DNA from: Paraburkholderia kirstenboschensis
GTDB taxonomy: Bacteria > Pseudomonadota > Gammaproteobacteria > Burkholderiales > Burkholderiaceae
DNA length: 64,000 nucleotides
Direction: 5' to 3'
NCBI RefSeq assembly: GCF_904848585.1
Contig: NZ_CAJHCR010000001.1
Coordinates: 868,001-932,000 of the forward strand
The position numbers were made by a program, and so were the translations under genes. Below are positions 33,808 to 44,105 of this stretch, one piece after another. Each line of letters starts with the position of its first letter. Within the stretch, counting starts at the first letter, position 1. Below the pieces are notes generated by a model. The model saw nothing but the letters and a program-made list of their open reading frames with translations, made no database searches and was not told the DNA's origin.

Positions 33808-36156
33808 TTACTTCTGCTTCAGCTTCGCGAATGCCGCAGCCATTGCGCCGCCTGCTTCCGGTTCGCGCGAGCGCTGTTGCGGCGCGCCGCGTCCATTGCC
33901 ACCCGAGCGGCCGAAGTTGCCGCGATCCTGCTGGGCACCGCCGCCACTGCGCGCAGCCGCCGCGCCGAACTCGTCGTCGAGGCGCATGGTGAGCGCAATA
34001 CGCTGGCGCTTCACATCGACTTCGAGCACCTTGACCTTGACGATCTGTCCGGCCTTGACGACCTCGTGCGGGTCCTTGATGAACTTCGTCGACATTGCCG
34101 ATACGTGCACGAGCCCATCCTGATGCACGCCGATGTCGACGAACGCACCGAAAGCCGCGACGTTCGTGACGACGCCCTCGAGCACCATGCCCGGCGTCAG
34201 ATCGCTGACTTTCTCGACGCCTTCGCGGAACGTCGCCGTCTTGAACTCCGGGCGCGGATCGCGGCCCGGCTTTTCGAGTTCGAGCAGAATGTCGCGCACG
34301 GTCGGCAGGCCGAAACGTTCGTCGACGAATTCGCCCGGCGACAAGCCGCGCAGCGCATCCCGATTGCCGAGCACTTCACCAACGTGCTTGTTGATCTTCG
34401 CGAGGATCCGTTCAACGACCGGGTACGCTTCCGGGTGCACCGACGAGCGGTCGAGCGGGTTCTCGCCGTTGTTGATACGCAGGAAGCCCGCAGCCTGTTC
34501 GAACGTCTTGTCACCGAGACGCGGCACCTTGCGCAGATGGTCGCGCGACGGGAACGGGCCGTTCGCATCGCGATAATCGACGATGTTGCGAGCCAGCGTG
34601 GCGTTCAGCCCGGACACGCGCGCGAGCAGGGCGACCGACGCCGTGTTCGCGTCCACGCCCACGGCGTTCACGCAGTCTTCGACGACCGCGTCGAGCGAGC
34701 GCGCGAGTTCGCGCTGATTCACGTCGTGCTGATACTGCCCGACGCCGATTGCCTTCGGCTCGATCTTCACGAGTTCGGCGAGCGGGTCTTGCAGACGCCG
34801 CGCGATCGACACCGCGCCGCGCAGCGATACGTCCATGTCGGGGAATTCCTTGGCGGCCAGTTCGGAAGCCGAGTACACCGACGCGCCGGCTTCGGACACG
34901 ACGATTTTCTGCAGCTTGAATTCCGGATGACGCGCGATCAGTTCGCTCGCGAGCTTGTCCGTTTCACGTGACGCCGTGCCGTTGCCGATGCTGATCAGCT
35001 CGGCCTGCGTCTGCGCGCAGATGCGCGCGAGTTTCGCAATGGAGCCGTCCCAGTCGCGGCGCGGTTCGTGCGGGTAGATCACGTCGGTGGCGAGTACCTT
35101 GCCGGTCCGATCGACCACCGCGACCTTCACGCCGGTGCGCATGCCCGGATCGAGGCCGATCACGGCCTTCGGCCCCGCGGGTGCGGCCAGCAGCAGGTCC
35201 TTCAGATTGCGCGCGAACACGCGAATCGCTTCGTGTTCGGCTTCGTCGCGCAGGTTGGTCAGCAGTTCGTTTTCGATGTGCGGCTGAACCTTCACGCGCC
35301 AGCACCAGCGGCACACGTCGGAGAGCCACTTGTCGGCCGGACGGTTCTGGTTGGCAATGCCGAAGTGACGTGCGATCAGCGCTTCGCCCGGATGGGGCAC
35401 CTGTGCGTCGAGTTCTTCGCCGAGGCCCAGCTTGACCATCAGCACGCCCGCATTGCGGCCGCGGAAAAGGGCGAGAGCACGATGCGACGGCACCGTGCGG
35501 ATCGTTTCCGCGTAGTCGTAGTAGTCGCGGAATTTCTCTTCTTCAGCGGTTTCCTTGCCTTCGACCACTTTCGACGACACCACGCCCTGATTGAACAGGT
35601 AATCGCGCAGTTTGCCGAGCAGATCAGCGGTTTCGCCGAACTGCTCGGAGAGGATGTCGCGGGCGCCGTCGAGCGCGGCCTTCACGTCGGCGACGCCTTT
35701 CTCGGCGTCCACATACGCGGCGGCTTCCGTTTGCGGGTCGAGCAGCGGATTGCCGAGCAGCGCGTCGGCGAGCGGCTGCAGGCCGGCTTCGCGGGCAATC
35801 TGTGCGCGAGTGCGGCGCTTCGGCTTATACGGGAGATACAGGTCTTCGAGCACCTGCTTGCTGTCGGCGCCCTCGATCGCATTGCGCAGCTCGTCGGTGA
35901 GCTTGCCCTGTTCGTCGATGCTCGCGATGATCGCCGTGCGCCGGTCTTCCAGTTCGCGCAGATACAGCAGGCGTTCCTCGAGGTTACGCAACTGCGTGTC
36001 GTCGAGATTGTCGGTCACTTCCTTGCGGTAGCGGGCGATGAACGGAACAGTCGCTCCTTCGTCGAGGAGTTGCACCGCGGCCGCGACCTGGCGCGGCTGT
36101 ACGGACAGTTCGGCGGCGATGCGCTGTACGATCTTGAGTGCTACGGTTTCCGTCAT
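33808..36156 (-). CDS. tex: Tex-type RNA-binding transcription accessory protein
   Basis: The 782-residue protein has the Tex layout: N-terminal helical domain, YqgF-like RNase H fold ([18 protein letters not shown]), helix-hairpin-helix region ([21 protein letters not shown]) and a C-terminal S1 RNA-binding domain ([31 protein letters not shown]). A basic Gly/Arg/Gln-rich tail follows. Tex binds nucleic acid and is related to eukaryotic Spt6. The antisense strand also has a very long open frame, a GC-bias artefact. Confidence 0.96.
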   Translation of the reverse strand: MTETVALKIVQRIAAELSVQPRQVAAAVQLLDEGATVPFIARYRKEVTDNLDDTQLRNLEERLLYLRELEDRRTAIIASIDEQGKLTDELRNAIEGADSKQVLEDLYLPYKPKRRTRAQIAREAGLQPLADALLGNPLLDPQTEAAAYVDAEKGVADVKAALDGARDILSEQFGETADLLGKLRDYLFNQGVVSSKVVEGKETAEEEKFRDYYDYAETIRTVPSHRALALFRGRNAGVLMVKLGLGEELDAQVPHPGEALIARHFGIANQNRPADKWLSDVCRWCWRVKVQPHIENELLTNLRDEAEHEAIRVFARNLKDLLLAAPAGPKAVIGLDPGMRTGVKVAVVDRTGKVLATDVIYPHEPRRDWDGSIAKLARICAQTQAELISIGNGTASRETDKLASELIARHPEFKLQKIVVSEAGASVYSASELAAKEFPDMDVSLRGAVSIARRLQDPLAELVKIEPKAIGVGQYQHDVNQRELARSLDAVVEDCVNAVGVDANTASVALLARVSGLNATLARNIVDYRDANGPFPSRDHLRKVPRLGDKTFEQAAGFLRINNGENPLDRSSVHPEAYPVVERILAKINKHVGEVLGNRDALRGLSPGEFVDERFGLPTVRDILLELEKPGRDPRPEFKTATFREGVEKVSDLTPGMVLEGVVTNVAAFGAFVDIGVHQDGLVHVSAMSTKFIKDPHEVVKAGQIVKVKVLEVDVKRQRIALTMRLDDEFGAAAARSGGGAQQDRGNFGRSGGNGRGAPQQRSREPEAGGAMAAAFAKLKQK

Positions 36157-36318
36157 AAGCTCTTGGGTTTCCTGCGGACTCGGTCAAGGGCCGTGCGCCG
36201 GCGGCGCCTTGCGGCGCCGGGCACGCAGTGCGTGCGCGCTGCGACCAGGTTGCTAGAGCGGGGCATTTTGCCACAAATGCCAAAGGGCTCAACCGCCGGG
36301 GGTGATAGAATTTCGGGC

Positions 36319-37443
36319 ATGTTCCGTTGCCCCTCTACGACGTTGCCAATCTCCTTTTCTTTCAACCGCCTGGGCTCGCACCCGGTCTCCCGCTCGCCAC
36401 ATTTGCCGCCGTTCGCAGTGCGCTGGCCGTTCACGTCGCGTGGGCGAGTGACGCGTGGCGCCGAAGTGAGCACGCCGGTTTCCGGCAGGGCGTTCGTGGT
36501 GTCGTGCGCGGCGTGCCTGATGGCTGCCGCGTTCGCGTTATCGGCGCCTGCTTCGGCGCAATCCGTAGCGCCTGAAAGCGGCGCTATTGCGCCTACCGTC
36601 AAGCCCGTGGGCTCGGCAACCGGAGGCGCGGCATCGGCGGAGCAGGGCAGTGGCGTCGGTGGCGAAACGAATGGCTCAGTGAATGCCGGAGCTGACAGCA
36701 CAGCGAGCGGCGACAGCGCGACGCCGGGAGAGAGCGAGTTCGACGCGCGGCAGAAAGTGCTCAACCAACGCAGCGACGAAAACAACTACCGCTACGGCGT
36801 CGCCGAGCATAATTGCTACAGCACGTTCTTCGTCAATCACTGCTTGAACAAGGCGCGCGATCAGATGCGCACGGTGCAGGCGCAGATCCGCAAAGAGCAG
36901 CTCGCGCTCGACGGCGAGGAGCGTGCACAACGCGCCCGCAAACGTGACGAGCAGGCGGAGCTCAAGCGCGCGCAGGACGAAGCGAGCGCGCCGCAGCGCG
37001 CCGCCGAAGACGCGCGCAACGCCCAGGCTTATGAAGAGAAGCAGCGTCAACATCAGTTGAACGAGGCGCAGCGCAGTGCCGAGGCGCCGCAGCGCGCCGC
37101 CAACGCGCAGGCGTACGAGGAAAAGCAGCGTCAGCACGCAATCGACGAGGCGAAGCGCGGCATCAGCCCGTCTAAGGCCGCGGCCAATCAGCAGGCTTAC
37201 GATCAGAAGCAGGCCGACTTTCAACGCAAGCTCGACGAGGCTCGTCAGCAGGGCGCACAAAAGGCTCAGGAACGCGTAGAGAAGCAGCAGAGCTTCGAGA
37301 AAAAGCAGGCCGATGCGGCCCAGCACAAAGCCGACATCGAAGCGCGCCAGAAGCAGGCCGCCGAAAAAGCGGAGCAGAAACGTCAGGACCAGTTGAAGCA
37401 GCAGAAGCAACTCGAAGAGCAGCAGAAGCAGCAGCAACAGTGA
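36319..37443 (+). CDS. Exported coiled-coil protein with internal repeats
   Basis: I do not recognise a named family. A signal-peptide-like hydrophobic segment ends in ASAQS, so the protein is probably periplasmic. It is followed by a low-complexity Gly/Ala/Ser linker and a conserved-looking DENNYRYGVAEHNCYSTFFVNHCLNKARDQ segment with two Cys. A long highly charged Gln/Lys/Ala coiled coil repeats NAQAYEEKQRQH-type units at least three times. The signal would be nearer the N-terminus if GTG 36466 were the start, which I consider as likely as ATG 36319. It is divergent from tex. Confidence 0.7.
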   Translation: MFRCPSTTLPISFSFNRLGSHPVSRSPHLPPFAVRWPFTSRGRVTRGAEVSTPVSGRAFVVSCAACLMAAAFALSAPASAQSVAPESGAIAPTVKPVGSATGGAASAEQGSGVGGETNGSVNAGADSTASGDSATPGESEFDARQKVLNQRSDENNYRYGVAEHNCYSTFFVNHCLNKARDQMRTVQAQIRKEQLALDGEERAQRARKRDEQAELKRAQDEASAPQRAAEDARNAQAYEEKQRQHQLNEAQRSAEAPQRAANAQAYEEKQRQHAIDEAKRGISPSKAAANQQAYDQKQADFQRKLDEARQQGAQKAQERVEKQQSFEKKQADAAQHKADIEARQKQAAEKAEQKRQDQLKQQKQLEEQQKQQQQ

Positions 37444-37621
37444 GCCGCGCGCGGCGTTGCGCTCGTGTGGCGGGCGCCTGCGCGGTTGCAGTATCGCAGT
37501 AGTGCGCGCATGCGTGCAGGCAGTCGTAAGTCGTAGCGCGTTTTGAGCCGGACAGCAACCTCAGGCAACGGGCTGAACATGGCGAACATGCAGCCCACGC
37601 AACAGTCGAGCGGAGGCGAGC

Positions 37622-37840
37622 ATGCGCGATCAACATCACGTCATCAACGCGGACACACTTCGCGACCGGATTCTGCAACTGGAATCCGAGCACAGTGGGC
37701 TCGACCGTTTGATCGGCCGAATGTCGGATGAGCCCGGCATCGACGACTTCGAGTTGCAGCGCCTGAAAAAGCGCAAACTCAAGGTCAAGGACACCATCAT
37801 CTTGCTGCAATTGCAGCTCGAACCGGACGTACGCGCCTGA
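37622..37840 (+). CDS. YdcH family (DUF465) small protein
   Basis: This is a 72-residue helical hairpin protein of the DUF465/YdcH family, with two amphipathic helices (residues about 10-35 and 44-68) around SDEPGIDDFELQRLKKRKLKVKD. The function is unknown. It lies 46 bp before the helicase gene and may be cotranscribed with it. Confidence 0.85.
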   Translation: MRDQHHVINADTLRDRILQLESEHSGLDRLIGRMSDEPGIDDFELQRLKKRKLKVKDTIILLQLQLEPDVRA

Positions 37841-37886
37841 GTTCGCGGCCTGGCAGGCGCCGGGCGCGCGCCGCGCGAGCCGGATT

Positions 37887-40169
37887 TTGCAGGAAACGCT
37901 TGCCTTGAATTCACAGCTTGAAACTTCCGGCCGCGCGACGGCCGCCGACGACGCGTCACAAACCGGCACACCCGCGCCGCGTCCCGCCGCGTCCGCGCTG
38001 AGCGCGTCGCTCAATCCACGCCGCGCCGCGGAGATCAACGAGATCTTCGCCGACAACGGTTTATTGGCCAGGCAGATTGACGGCTATCGCTCGCGCGCGT
38101 CGCAGATCGAAATGTCGCGTGCCGTCGCAGCCGCGATGGAAGCATCGGGCCGCGCGATGCCAGAGCCCGCAATGTTCGAGGCGCAAAAGCGTCCGGCGCG
38201 GCGCCTGCAAACCGGCGTTGCCGATACCGCAGCCGAAACGGTAGAAGCCGACGAAGCCCAGGGCCTGGATGGCGGCGAGAACACGCTGATCGTCGAGGCG
38301 GGCACCGGTACCGGCAAGACCTATGCGTATCTTGTGCCCGCCATGTTGTGGGGCGGCAAGGTGATCGTTTCGACGGGCACCAAGCATCTGCAGGACCAGC
38401 TCTTTCAGCGCGATATTCCGACCGTGCGCGACGCGCTTGCGGTGCCGGTGTCGGTCGCCATGCTCAAGGGCCGCGCGAACTATCTGTGTCACTACTATCT
38501 GCAGCGCACGGCGGACAACGGCCGCTTGCCGTCGCGCCAGGAAACGTCGTATCTGCAGGACATCGTCCGGTTTGCAAAGATCACGCGCACGGGCGACAAG
38601 GCCGAACTCGCGAGCGTGCCGGAAACCGCGGCGGTGTGGTCTATGGTCACGTCCACGCGCGATAACTGTCTCGGTCAGGAATGTCCGCATTACAAGGACT
38701 GCTTCGTAATGCAGGCACGCCGCGAAGCGCAGCAGGCCGACATCGTGGTGGTCAATCACCACCTCTTTTTCGCCGACATCATGTTGCGCGATACCGGCAT
38801 GGCGGAGCTGCTGCCCACGGCCAACACCGTGATCTTCGACGAAGCGCACCAGCTTCCCGAAACCGCCACGCTGTTTTTTGGCGAGACGCTTTCCACGGCG
38901 CAGTTTCTGGAACTCGCACGCGATTGCGTCGCCGAGGGTTTGGGTCACGCACGTGACGCGGTCGACTGGGTCAAGCTCGGTTCCACACTGGAACGCGCCG
39001 CGCGTGACGTGCGGCTCGCGTTCAAGGAAGACTCAGTGCGTTTGTCGATCGGTCAGTTGCCGGACGATCATCCGTTGTTTGCTGCACTCGAAGCGCTCGA
39101 AACCGAACTCGACGCGCTGACCTCCGCGCTCGCAACGCAAGCCGAACGCGCCGAGTCGATCGGCGCCTGTCTGCGCCGCGCTCGCGAGTTGCAGGGCGTG
39201 CTTGCCGGCTGGACGACGCCGCCTACCGAGCTCGAACGTCAGGCGGTCGACACGGCTCAGAGCGGCTCCGCTGAAGGCCGGAGCGAGCGTGCCGATCCCA
39301 ACGAGAAGGTGCGCTGGATCGAAGTGTTCGCGCATACGGTGCAGTTGCACGAGACGCCGCTCTCGGTCGCGCCGATCTTCGCCAAGCAGCGCGCAGGCGT
39401 GCCGCGTGCGTGGATCTTCACGTCGGCCACGTTGTCGGTGCGCGGCGATTTCGCGCACTATGCCGCGCAAATGGGACTCAACGCCAAACGTTCTATGACG
39501 TTGCCGAGCCCGTTCGACTATCCGTCGCAAGGGCTTCTGTATGTGCCGCGCAATTTGCCGCAGCCGTCGTCGCCGACGTTCACCGACGCTGTGTTCGACG
39601 CAGCCTTGCCGGCGATCGAAGCGTCTGGTGGAGGCGTATTCATGTTGTGTACGACGCTGCGCGCCGTGGACCGAATCTCCGCCAAGCTGCGAGATGTGAT
39701 CGAAGCGCGCGGGTGGAACTATCCGCTGCTCGTGCAGGGCGATGCAAGCCGCACGGAATTGCTCGACCGGTTCCGCGCTTATGGCAACGCGATTCTGGTG
39801 GGCAGTCAGAGCTTCTGGGAAGGCGTCGACGTGCGCGGCGACGCGCTGTCGCTTGTCGTCATCGACAAGCTGCCATTTGCGCCGCCTGACGATCCGGTTC
39901 TGTCAGCGCGTCTCGATGCGCTGACGAAGAAAGGTCTGAGTCCGTTTGCGGTTCATCAACTGCCGCAGGCTGTCATTACGCTGAAGCAGGGCGCGGGCCG
40001 TCTGATCCGCGCGGAAACCGACCGTGGCGTCTTGATGATCTGCGACACGCGTCTCGTTGAAAAACCTTATGGACGCCGAATCTGGCAGAGCTTGCCGCCG
40101 TTCAAGCGCACACGTGAAATCGAGGTGGTGCGCGAGTTTTTCGAAGAGAGCGGCGAGGCCGCTCAATAG
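37887..40169 (+). CDS. DinG/YoaA-type ATP-dependent DNA helicase
   Basis: This superfamily 2 iron-sulfur helicase has Walker A (EAGTGTGKTYAYL), a four-cysteine Fe-S region (CLGQECPHYKDC plus upstream Cys), the DEAH box (VIFDEAHQL), and C-terminal motifs VGSQSFWEGVDVRGD and QGAGRLIR. Such helicases unwind R-loops or damaged DNA with 5'-3' polarity. Only TTG starts are available (37887 or 37905). The first ~50 residues are low-complexity and may be non-native. Confidence 0.92.
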   Translation: MQETLALNSQLETSGRATAADDASQTGTPAPRPAASALSASLNPRRAAEINEIFADNGLLARQIDGYRSRASQIEMSRAVAAAMEASGRAMPEPAMFEAQKRPARRLQTGVADTAAETVEADEAQGLDGGENTLIVEAGTGTGKTYAYLVPAMLWGGKVIVSTGTKHLQDQLFQRDIPTVRDALAVPVSVAMLKGRANYLCHYYLQRTADNGRLPSRQETSYLQDIVRFAKITRTGDKAELASVPETAAVWSMVTSTRDNCLGQECPHYKDCFVMQARREAQQADIVVVNHHLFFADIMLRDTGMAELLPTANTVIFDEAHQLPETATLFFGETLSTAQFLELARDCVAEGLGHARDAVDWVKLGSTLERAARDVRLAFKEDSVRLSIGQLPDDHPLFAALEALETELDALTSALATQAERAESIGACLRRARELQGVLAGWTTPPTELERQAVDTAQSGSAEGRSERADPNEKVRWIEVFAHTVQLHETPLSVAPIFAKQRAGVPRAWIFTSATLSVRGDFAHYAAQMGLNAKRSMTLPSPFDYPSQGLLYVPRNLPQPSSPTFTDAVFDAALPAIEASGGGVFMLCTTLRAVDRISAKLRDVIEARGWNYPLLVQGDASRTELLDRFRAYGNAILVGSQSFWEGVDVRGDALSLVVIDKLPFAPPDDPVLSARLDALTKKGLSPFAVHQLPQAVITLKQGAGRLIRAETDRGVLMICDTRLVEKPYGRRIWQSLPPFKRTREIEVVREFFEESGEAAQ

Positions 40170-40250
40170 CCGCGCTTCAATAGCCGCATTCCGTTTCGAT
40201 AACCGGCTTCGATCGCATTAATGCCGTAGCGAAAACGGCGCCTGAATGAC

Positions 40251-40282
40251 AAAACGCCACGAACGTGAGTTCGTGGCGTTTT
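40251..40282. terminator. Bidirectional terminator after the helicase gene
   Basis: A 14-bp perfect stem (40251-40264 with 40269-40282) with a GTGA tetraloop carries A-run/T-run ends. It serves the helicase gene and the convergent lipoprotein gene. Confidence 0.93.
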
Positions 40283-40354
40283 GTTTTACCGCTCGGGAAA
40301 TCGAGACGATTTCCCGATGCAGTTTTCGCCCTAAGGCGAACCCTACGCGACAGC

Positions 40355-40618
40355 TTACTGGCTTGCGCCCGAAGCCGGAGCAGCAGCCGAAGCGGCAGCG
40401 CCTGCGTCCGAAGCAGCGGTGGTAGCCGAAGCAGCAGCGTCGCTCGCAGCAGCAGCCGCACCCGAAGCAGCAGCAGCCGAATCCGAAGCTGCAGCAGCAG
40501 CCGGTGCCGAAGCGGCAGCTGCGTCGCTAGCCGGGGCAGCGGCTTGGTCGTTGCTCTTGTTGCATGCAGCCAGTGCCACAGCTGCCAACAGGGATGCTAC
40601 GAGGAGGGATTTCTTCAT
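40355..40618 (-). CDS. Alanine-rich low-complexity lipoprotein
   Basis: The 87-residue product has a clear lipoprotein signal (MKKSLLVASLLAAVALAAC, Cys19). The mature part consists almost wholly of Ala, Ser, Asp, Gly and Pro in near-repeats such as AAASDAAA. ATG 40618 has an AAGGA ribosome-binding site at good spacing. Similar small lipoproteins are common and abundant in Burkholderia; their role is unknown. Confidence 0.75.
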   Translation of the reverse strand: MKKSLLVASLLAAVALAACNKSNDQAAAPASDAAAASAPAAAAASDSAAAASGAAAAASDAAASATTAASDAGAAASAAAPASGASQ

Positions 40619-40851
40619 GATCACGTCCTTTTATGGTTAAAGGTAAGCAACAGCGCAAAATAATACCGGTAATGTGCTCCAACACCGACCTGGGCCGCTG
40701 GTGGAGACGCTCTTGTGACGAGCAGGAATCTTCCCTACGGCTTGGGCGGAAATTATATGCACTTTCGTACTGACAATCCATAAATCCGGGGTCAATACGT
40801 TGTCTTTCTCATACAAAATTTCTATGTACTGTGTATAACAGACACGCGAGG

Positions 40852-42102
40852 CTAGGCAAGCTCGCCCATCCGTATCCAGCCCGCACAATACCACTCGTGC
40901 AGCCGTGCTGTCACCGACGAATCGTGTGAGAGTGTTACAAAGCGTTTCGCACTCAGACACCGGTAATCGGCGAGATCAAACAACCATTTTTTCGCGCCGT
41001 CGAACGACGTTTTCTCTCCATTTACGAAGAAAAAACGGCGGTTGTACAACAAATTCGTCTTGCGGTCCAGTCGCACACCTAAGCTCGATGCCTGACTGAT
41101 GAAACGCGCCTTGTTGAGCGGCCTTTGCGGCGGATCGAAGACGACACTCGGCTTGGGTTCGCTGAGGTACGTGCCAAGGAACGACGCAATGTCCTGCTCA
41201 TTCCATTTGATGCCAGCAAGGATTGCGCCAACACGTTCGACCAGCGCGGCAGGCAGTTCGGCCGGCCGGTCTACGGCAGGCTGCTGCGGGTCGCGGTAAA
41301 GCGCCCCGGGCTGCCCGTTTGCTTCGCCGCGTTCGGCCAGATGGTAGAGAAACTGGGCCGTCAGCTCGCCGGCCGACGGTGCGCGAAAGCCGATCGAGCA
41401 CGTCATGCACTCGCCCTCGGCGACGCCATCATGTGCGATGTGCGGCGGCAAATACAGCATGTCGCCCGGCTCCAGCACCCACTCTTGTTCCGCCTCAAAG
41501 TTCTGTAAAACTTTCAACGGCAGTCCCGCTTGCAGCGTCAGATCTTTCTGCGAACTGATGCGCCAGCGCCGCTTGCCTTTTACTTGCAAAAGAAACACAT
41601 CGTAGGAATCGAAGTGCGGGCCGACGCCGCCGCCGTCGGTCGCATAAGAGATCATCAGATCGTCCAGACGCGCATCGGGCACGAAGCGGAAGCGGTCCAG
41701 CAGGGCACGCGCGCGATCGTCGTAGAGGTCGACGCCCTGCACGAGCAGGGTCCACGCGCGTTGCTTGAGCGACGGCAGTTCGTCCGGAGCAAAGGGTCCG
41801 TGTTCAAGTTGCCACTTATTGCGAAAGTGCGTGATGAGGCGCGCTTCGACCTCATCCTGGTCCGCCAGTTCAAAGAACTCGTCGCGCGTGAGCGGCGACT
41901 CGACATCGGGAATCGCCTGGCGGATCAATAAGGGCTTTTTCTGCCAGTACCGGCGCATGAATTGCGACGGCGTGAGGTTGCCGAGCAATGGCGTTGGTGT
42001 TTCGGGCGAAGGCGGAAGAATCGCGGTAGCCGGCTTTTTAGCCGATGACGAATTGCGTGCCGAAGCTGCTTCGGCCGGGTGGTCAGTGGGCCGCTTGGGC
42101 AT
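40852..42102 (-). CDS. JmjC/cupin ribosomal oxygenase (RoxA/YcfD family)
   Basis: This is a 2-oxoglutarate/Fe(II)-dependent protein hydroxylase; E. coli RoxA hydroxylates an arginine of ribosomal protein L16. The metal-binding HxD lies in GPHFDSYDVFLLQVKGKRRWRI, and the distal His in YLPPHIAHDGVAEGE. A C-terminal winged-helix region follows. ATG 42102 gives 416 residues, including a Lys/Ala/Pro-rich N-terminal extension. It is divergent from the slyD-like gene. Confidence 0.92.
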   Translation of the reverse strand: MPKRPTDHPAEAASARNSSSAKKPATAILPPSPETPTPLLGNLTPSQFMRRYWQKKPLLIRQAIPDVESPLTRDEFFELADQDEVEARLITHFRNKWQLEHGPFAPDELPSLKQRAWTLLVQGVDLYDDRARALLDRFRFVPDARLDDLMISYATDGGGVGPHFDSYDVFLLQVKGKRRWRISSQKDLTLQAGLPLKVLQNFEAEQEWVLEPGDMLYLPPHIAHDGVAEGECMTCSIGFRAPSAGELTAQFLYHLAERGEANGQPGALYRDPQQPAVDRPAELPAALVERVGAILAGIKWNEQDIASFLGTYLSEPKPSVVFDPPQRPLNKARFISQASSLGVRLDRKTNLLYNRRFFFVNGEKTSFDGAKKWLFDLADYRCLSAKRFVTLSHDSSVTARLHEWYCAGWIRMGELA

Positions 42103-42104
42103 CG

Positions 42105-42110
42105 TATAAT
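42105..42110 (+). promoter_or_regulatory. -10 element of the slyD-like gene
   Basis: A consensus TATAAT lies 25 bp before the ATG at 42135 and directly abuts the first codons of the divergent oxygenase gene. No clear -35 is seen. Confidence 0.45.
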
Positions 42111-42134
42111 GTGAGTTGTATTCTGGAGAATCGA

Positions 42135-42680
42135 ATGAAAATCGCAAAGAACACCGTCGTGTCGGTCGCCTACAAGCTGTCGGATGCGCAGGGCAATCTG
42201 ATTGAAGAAAGCGACGAGCCGATGGTCTATCTGCACGGCGGCTATGATGGCACGTTCCCCAAGATCGAGGAAGAGCTCGACGGCCACGAGGCCGGCTTCG
42301 AGACCCAGATCCAGCTCGAGCCGCAAGATGCATTCGGTGAGTACGATCCGGACCTCGTGAAGATCGAGCCGCGCAATCGCTTTCCGGAACCGCTCGAGGT
42401 CGGCATGCAGTTCGAGGGCACGCCGGAAGAAGGCGACGAGGACCTCGATTCGCTCGTCTACGTGGTGACCGACGTCGCGGAAGACAAAGTCGTGCTCGAC
42501 GGCAACCATCCGCTAGCCGGCATGGCGCTGCGTTTTGCGTTGACGGTCAAAGACGTGCGTCCGGCGACCGAAGACGAAATTCAGCATGAACACGCGCATG
42601 GCGCCGACGGCCTCGAAGTGCTCGACGAAGACGACGAGGCTGACGACGAGAGCGGCAAGTCAGGGCCTACGCTGCACTGA
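42135..42680 (+). CDS. slyD: SlyD-type FKBP peptidyl-prolyl isomerase
   Basis: This cytoplasmic FKBP-fold isomerase/chaperone has the insert-in-flap domain. It shows VVSVAYKLSDAQGNLIEES, YLHGGYDGTFPKIEEELDGHEAGFE, the inserted domain around residues 75-130, and a GNHPLAGMALRFALTVKDVR end. The C-terminus is acidic with a few His (EHAHGADG), reminiscent of the metal-binding tail of SlyD but much less Cys/His-rich. The last 21 bp overlap the convergent phosphoesterase gene. Confidence 0.9.
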   Translation: MKIAKNTVVSVAYKLSDAQGNLIEESDEPMVYLHGGYDGTFPKIEEELDGHEAGFETQIQLEPQDAFGEYDPDLVKIEPRNRFPEPLEVGMQFEGTPEEGDEDLDSLVYVVTDVAEDKVVLDGNHPLAGMALRFALTVKDVRPATEDEIQHEHAHGADGLEVLDEDDEADDESGKSGPTLH

Positions 42681-44105
42681 GCTTGCAGGCACGCCGGGAG
42701 TGCCGGAAGCCCCCGCGGCGCCCGGCATGCGCGGCTGCGCGGACGGGACTGTTTGCGCAGGCGGAACCGACGTGGCGGGTCCGTATCCGCCGCCGCCCTG
42801 GTCGGCTGGAATGCGCGGCAACTGGTCGAGTTGCTGAGAGTCCGGTTGCGGCTGGCCGGGTGTCTGAAATAGCGGCGGCAAGTCCGAGGCCGGCGCGGGT
42901 AAGGGCGCAAGCGACGGCCCAGGCGACGACCCAAGCGACGGCACGGCCGGCATCGAGGCGGCGGACTCCTCCCGCAGCAACGGAGGCGCCGTGGGCATCG
43001 GCATTTGCGGCGGTACGTCGCGCACGGTCACGCGAAACGGCGGCTTTCTGCCGAAGTCCGCTTCTATCTGAATCCACTGGTTAAGACGGTCATGCGGCGC
43101 AAGCGCGACACGCGTGAGGTTCGTCACCAGGTTCCCCTTGTCATTGCGTAGCGGCTGATCGATCACAAAGCCCGCGCTTGCGCGTTCGTCGTCGGAGTGG
43201 ATGACGAGCACCGGGCCCGGGAAGATCTGCGCGAGCTTCACGAGGCTGCGCTTGAACTCCAGGAATCCGTCGCGGCGCGGATTGCGCCCGAAGCGCAGCC
43301 ACGCGAAACGCTCGGGCCGCTCATAGCGCTCGGGATCGGGATCGCCCTGAATGAACACAACTATCGCGCGGGCGTCGCGGCGCTTCGCAAATTCGCCGGC
43401 ATGCTCGAGCCAGAATGCATTGGCGATCACCCGGTCTTCGAACTCGCCGTTGCGTCCGCCGGCAGTCAGATAATGATTGTTCGGACTCGGCACATTCAGC
43501 CCGACGAATACGGTGTCTCCCGCTTGCCAGCGCACATTTTCCCGATACGGACGAAAGCGCGACACCTCGCTCTCGCGCGTCAACGCAATCGCGTTCTGGC
43601 CCATCGAGTTGGCGTCGCCGAAGAGCGTCTGGCGGAGCTGGTCGAGCCGTTCGACCGGATCGAAACCTCCGGCCTGCGAGCTCGCGCAATCGATCCAGTC
43701 GTGCTGACCCGGAATGAAAAATAGCGCGGGCCGCGACGTTTCCAGCACTGCATGCCGGCGTTCATACAGCGCATCGCGGCAGGCTTCTTTCGGGCCTTTG
43801 AGATTGCCGTCGTACACGATGAACGACACGCCGCGTTCCCGGCCGATTGCATCGATCAGCCGCTGTGTCGGAGCTTCGTCGGCGGGACTTTGCATGGTGT
43901 TCGCGATGACCGCGAAGCTATAGCCTGGCGCTGCCGCATACGTCGCCGTTGCGGGCAACAGGAAAGCAAAGACAGACGCGAAAACGGCGGCGAACCGCCC
44001 CCGGCCGCACGCTTGCGTAAAGGTAATGGGAATGGCAATGGTCAATGCCGCGCCGAGTCGGCACGGACGTTGCGAAAGACAGCGGCGTGCGTCAGTGATC
44101 GGCAT
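42660..44105 (-). CDS. Exported calcineurin-like phosphoesterase
   Basis: The 481-residue protein begins with a long N-region, a hydrophobic signal-like segment and ALA-type cleavage, so it is probably periplasmic. The core resembles a metallophosphoesterase: [25 protein letters not shown] (GNHD-like) and [11 protein letters not shown]. The substitution of Gln in GQHDW for the usual Asn means activity should be questioned. The C-terminal ~110 residues are Pro/Ser-rich. ATG 44105 overlaps the mutS stop by 14 bp; the 3' end overlaps the slyD-like gene. Confidence 0.75.
   Translation of the reverse strand: MPITDARRCLSQRPCRLGAALTIAIPITFTQACGRGRFAAVFASVFAFLLPATATYAAAPGYSFAVIANTMQSPADEAPTQRLIDAIGRERGVSFIVYDGNLKGPKEACRDALYERRHAVLETSRPALFFIPGQHDWIDCASSQAGGFDPVERLDQLRQTLFGDANSMGQNAIALTRESEVSRFRPYRENVRWQAGDTVFVGLNVPSPNNHYLTAGGRNGEFEDRVIANAFWLEHAGEFAKRRDARAIVVFIQGDPDPERYERPERFAWLRFGRNPRRDGFLEFKRSLVKLAQIFPGPVLVIHSDDERASAGFVIDQPLRNDKGNLVTNLTRVALAPHDRLNQWIQIEADFGRKPPFRVTVRDVPPQMPMPTAPPLLREESAASMPAVPSLGSSPGPSLAPLPAPASDLPPLFQTPGQPQPDSQQLDQLPRIPADQGGGGYGPATSVPPAQTVPSAQPRMPGAAGASGTPGVPASSVQRRP

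Noticed and set aside
35068..36318. Open frame of 417 codons antisense to tex, continuous with the coiled-coil gene
   Set aside because: It mirrors the high-GC tex codons, lacks a ribosome-binding site and has no protein-like features; the real gene starts at 36319 or 36466.
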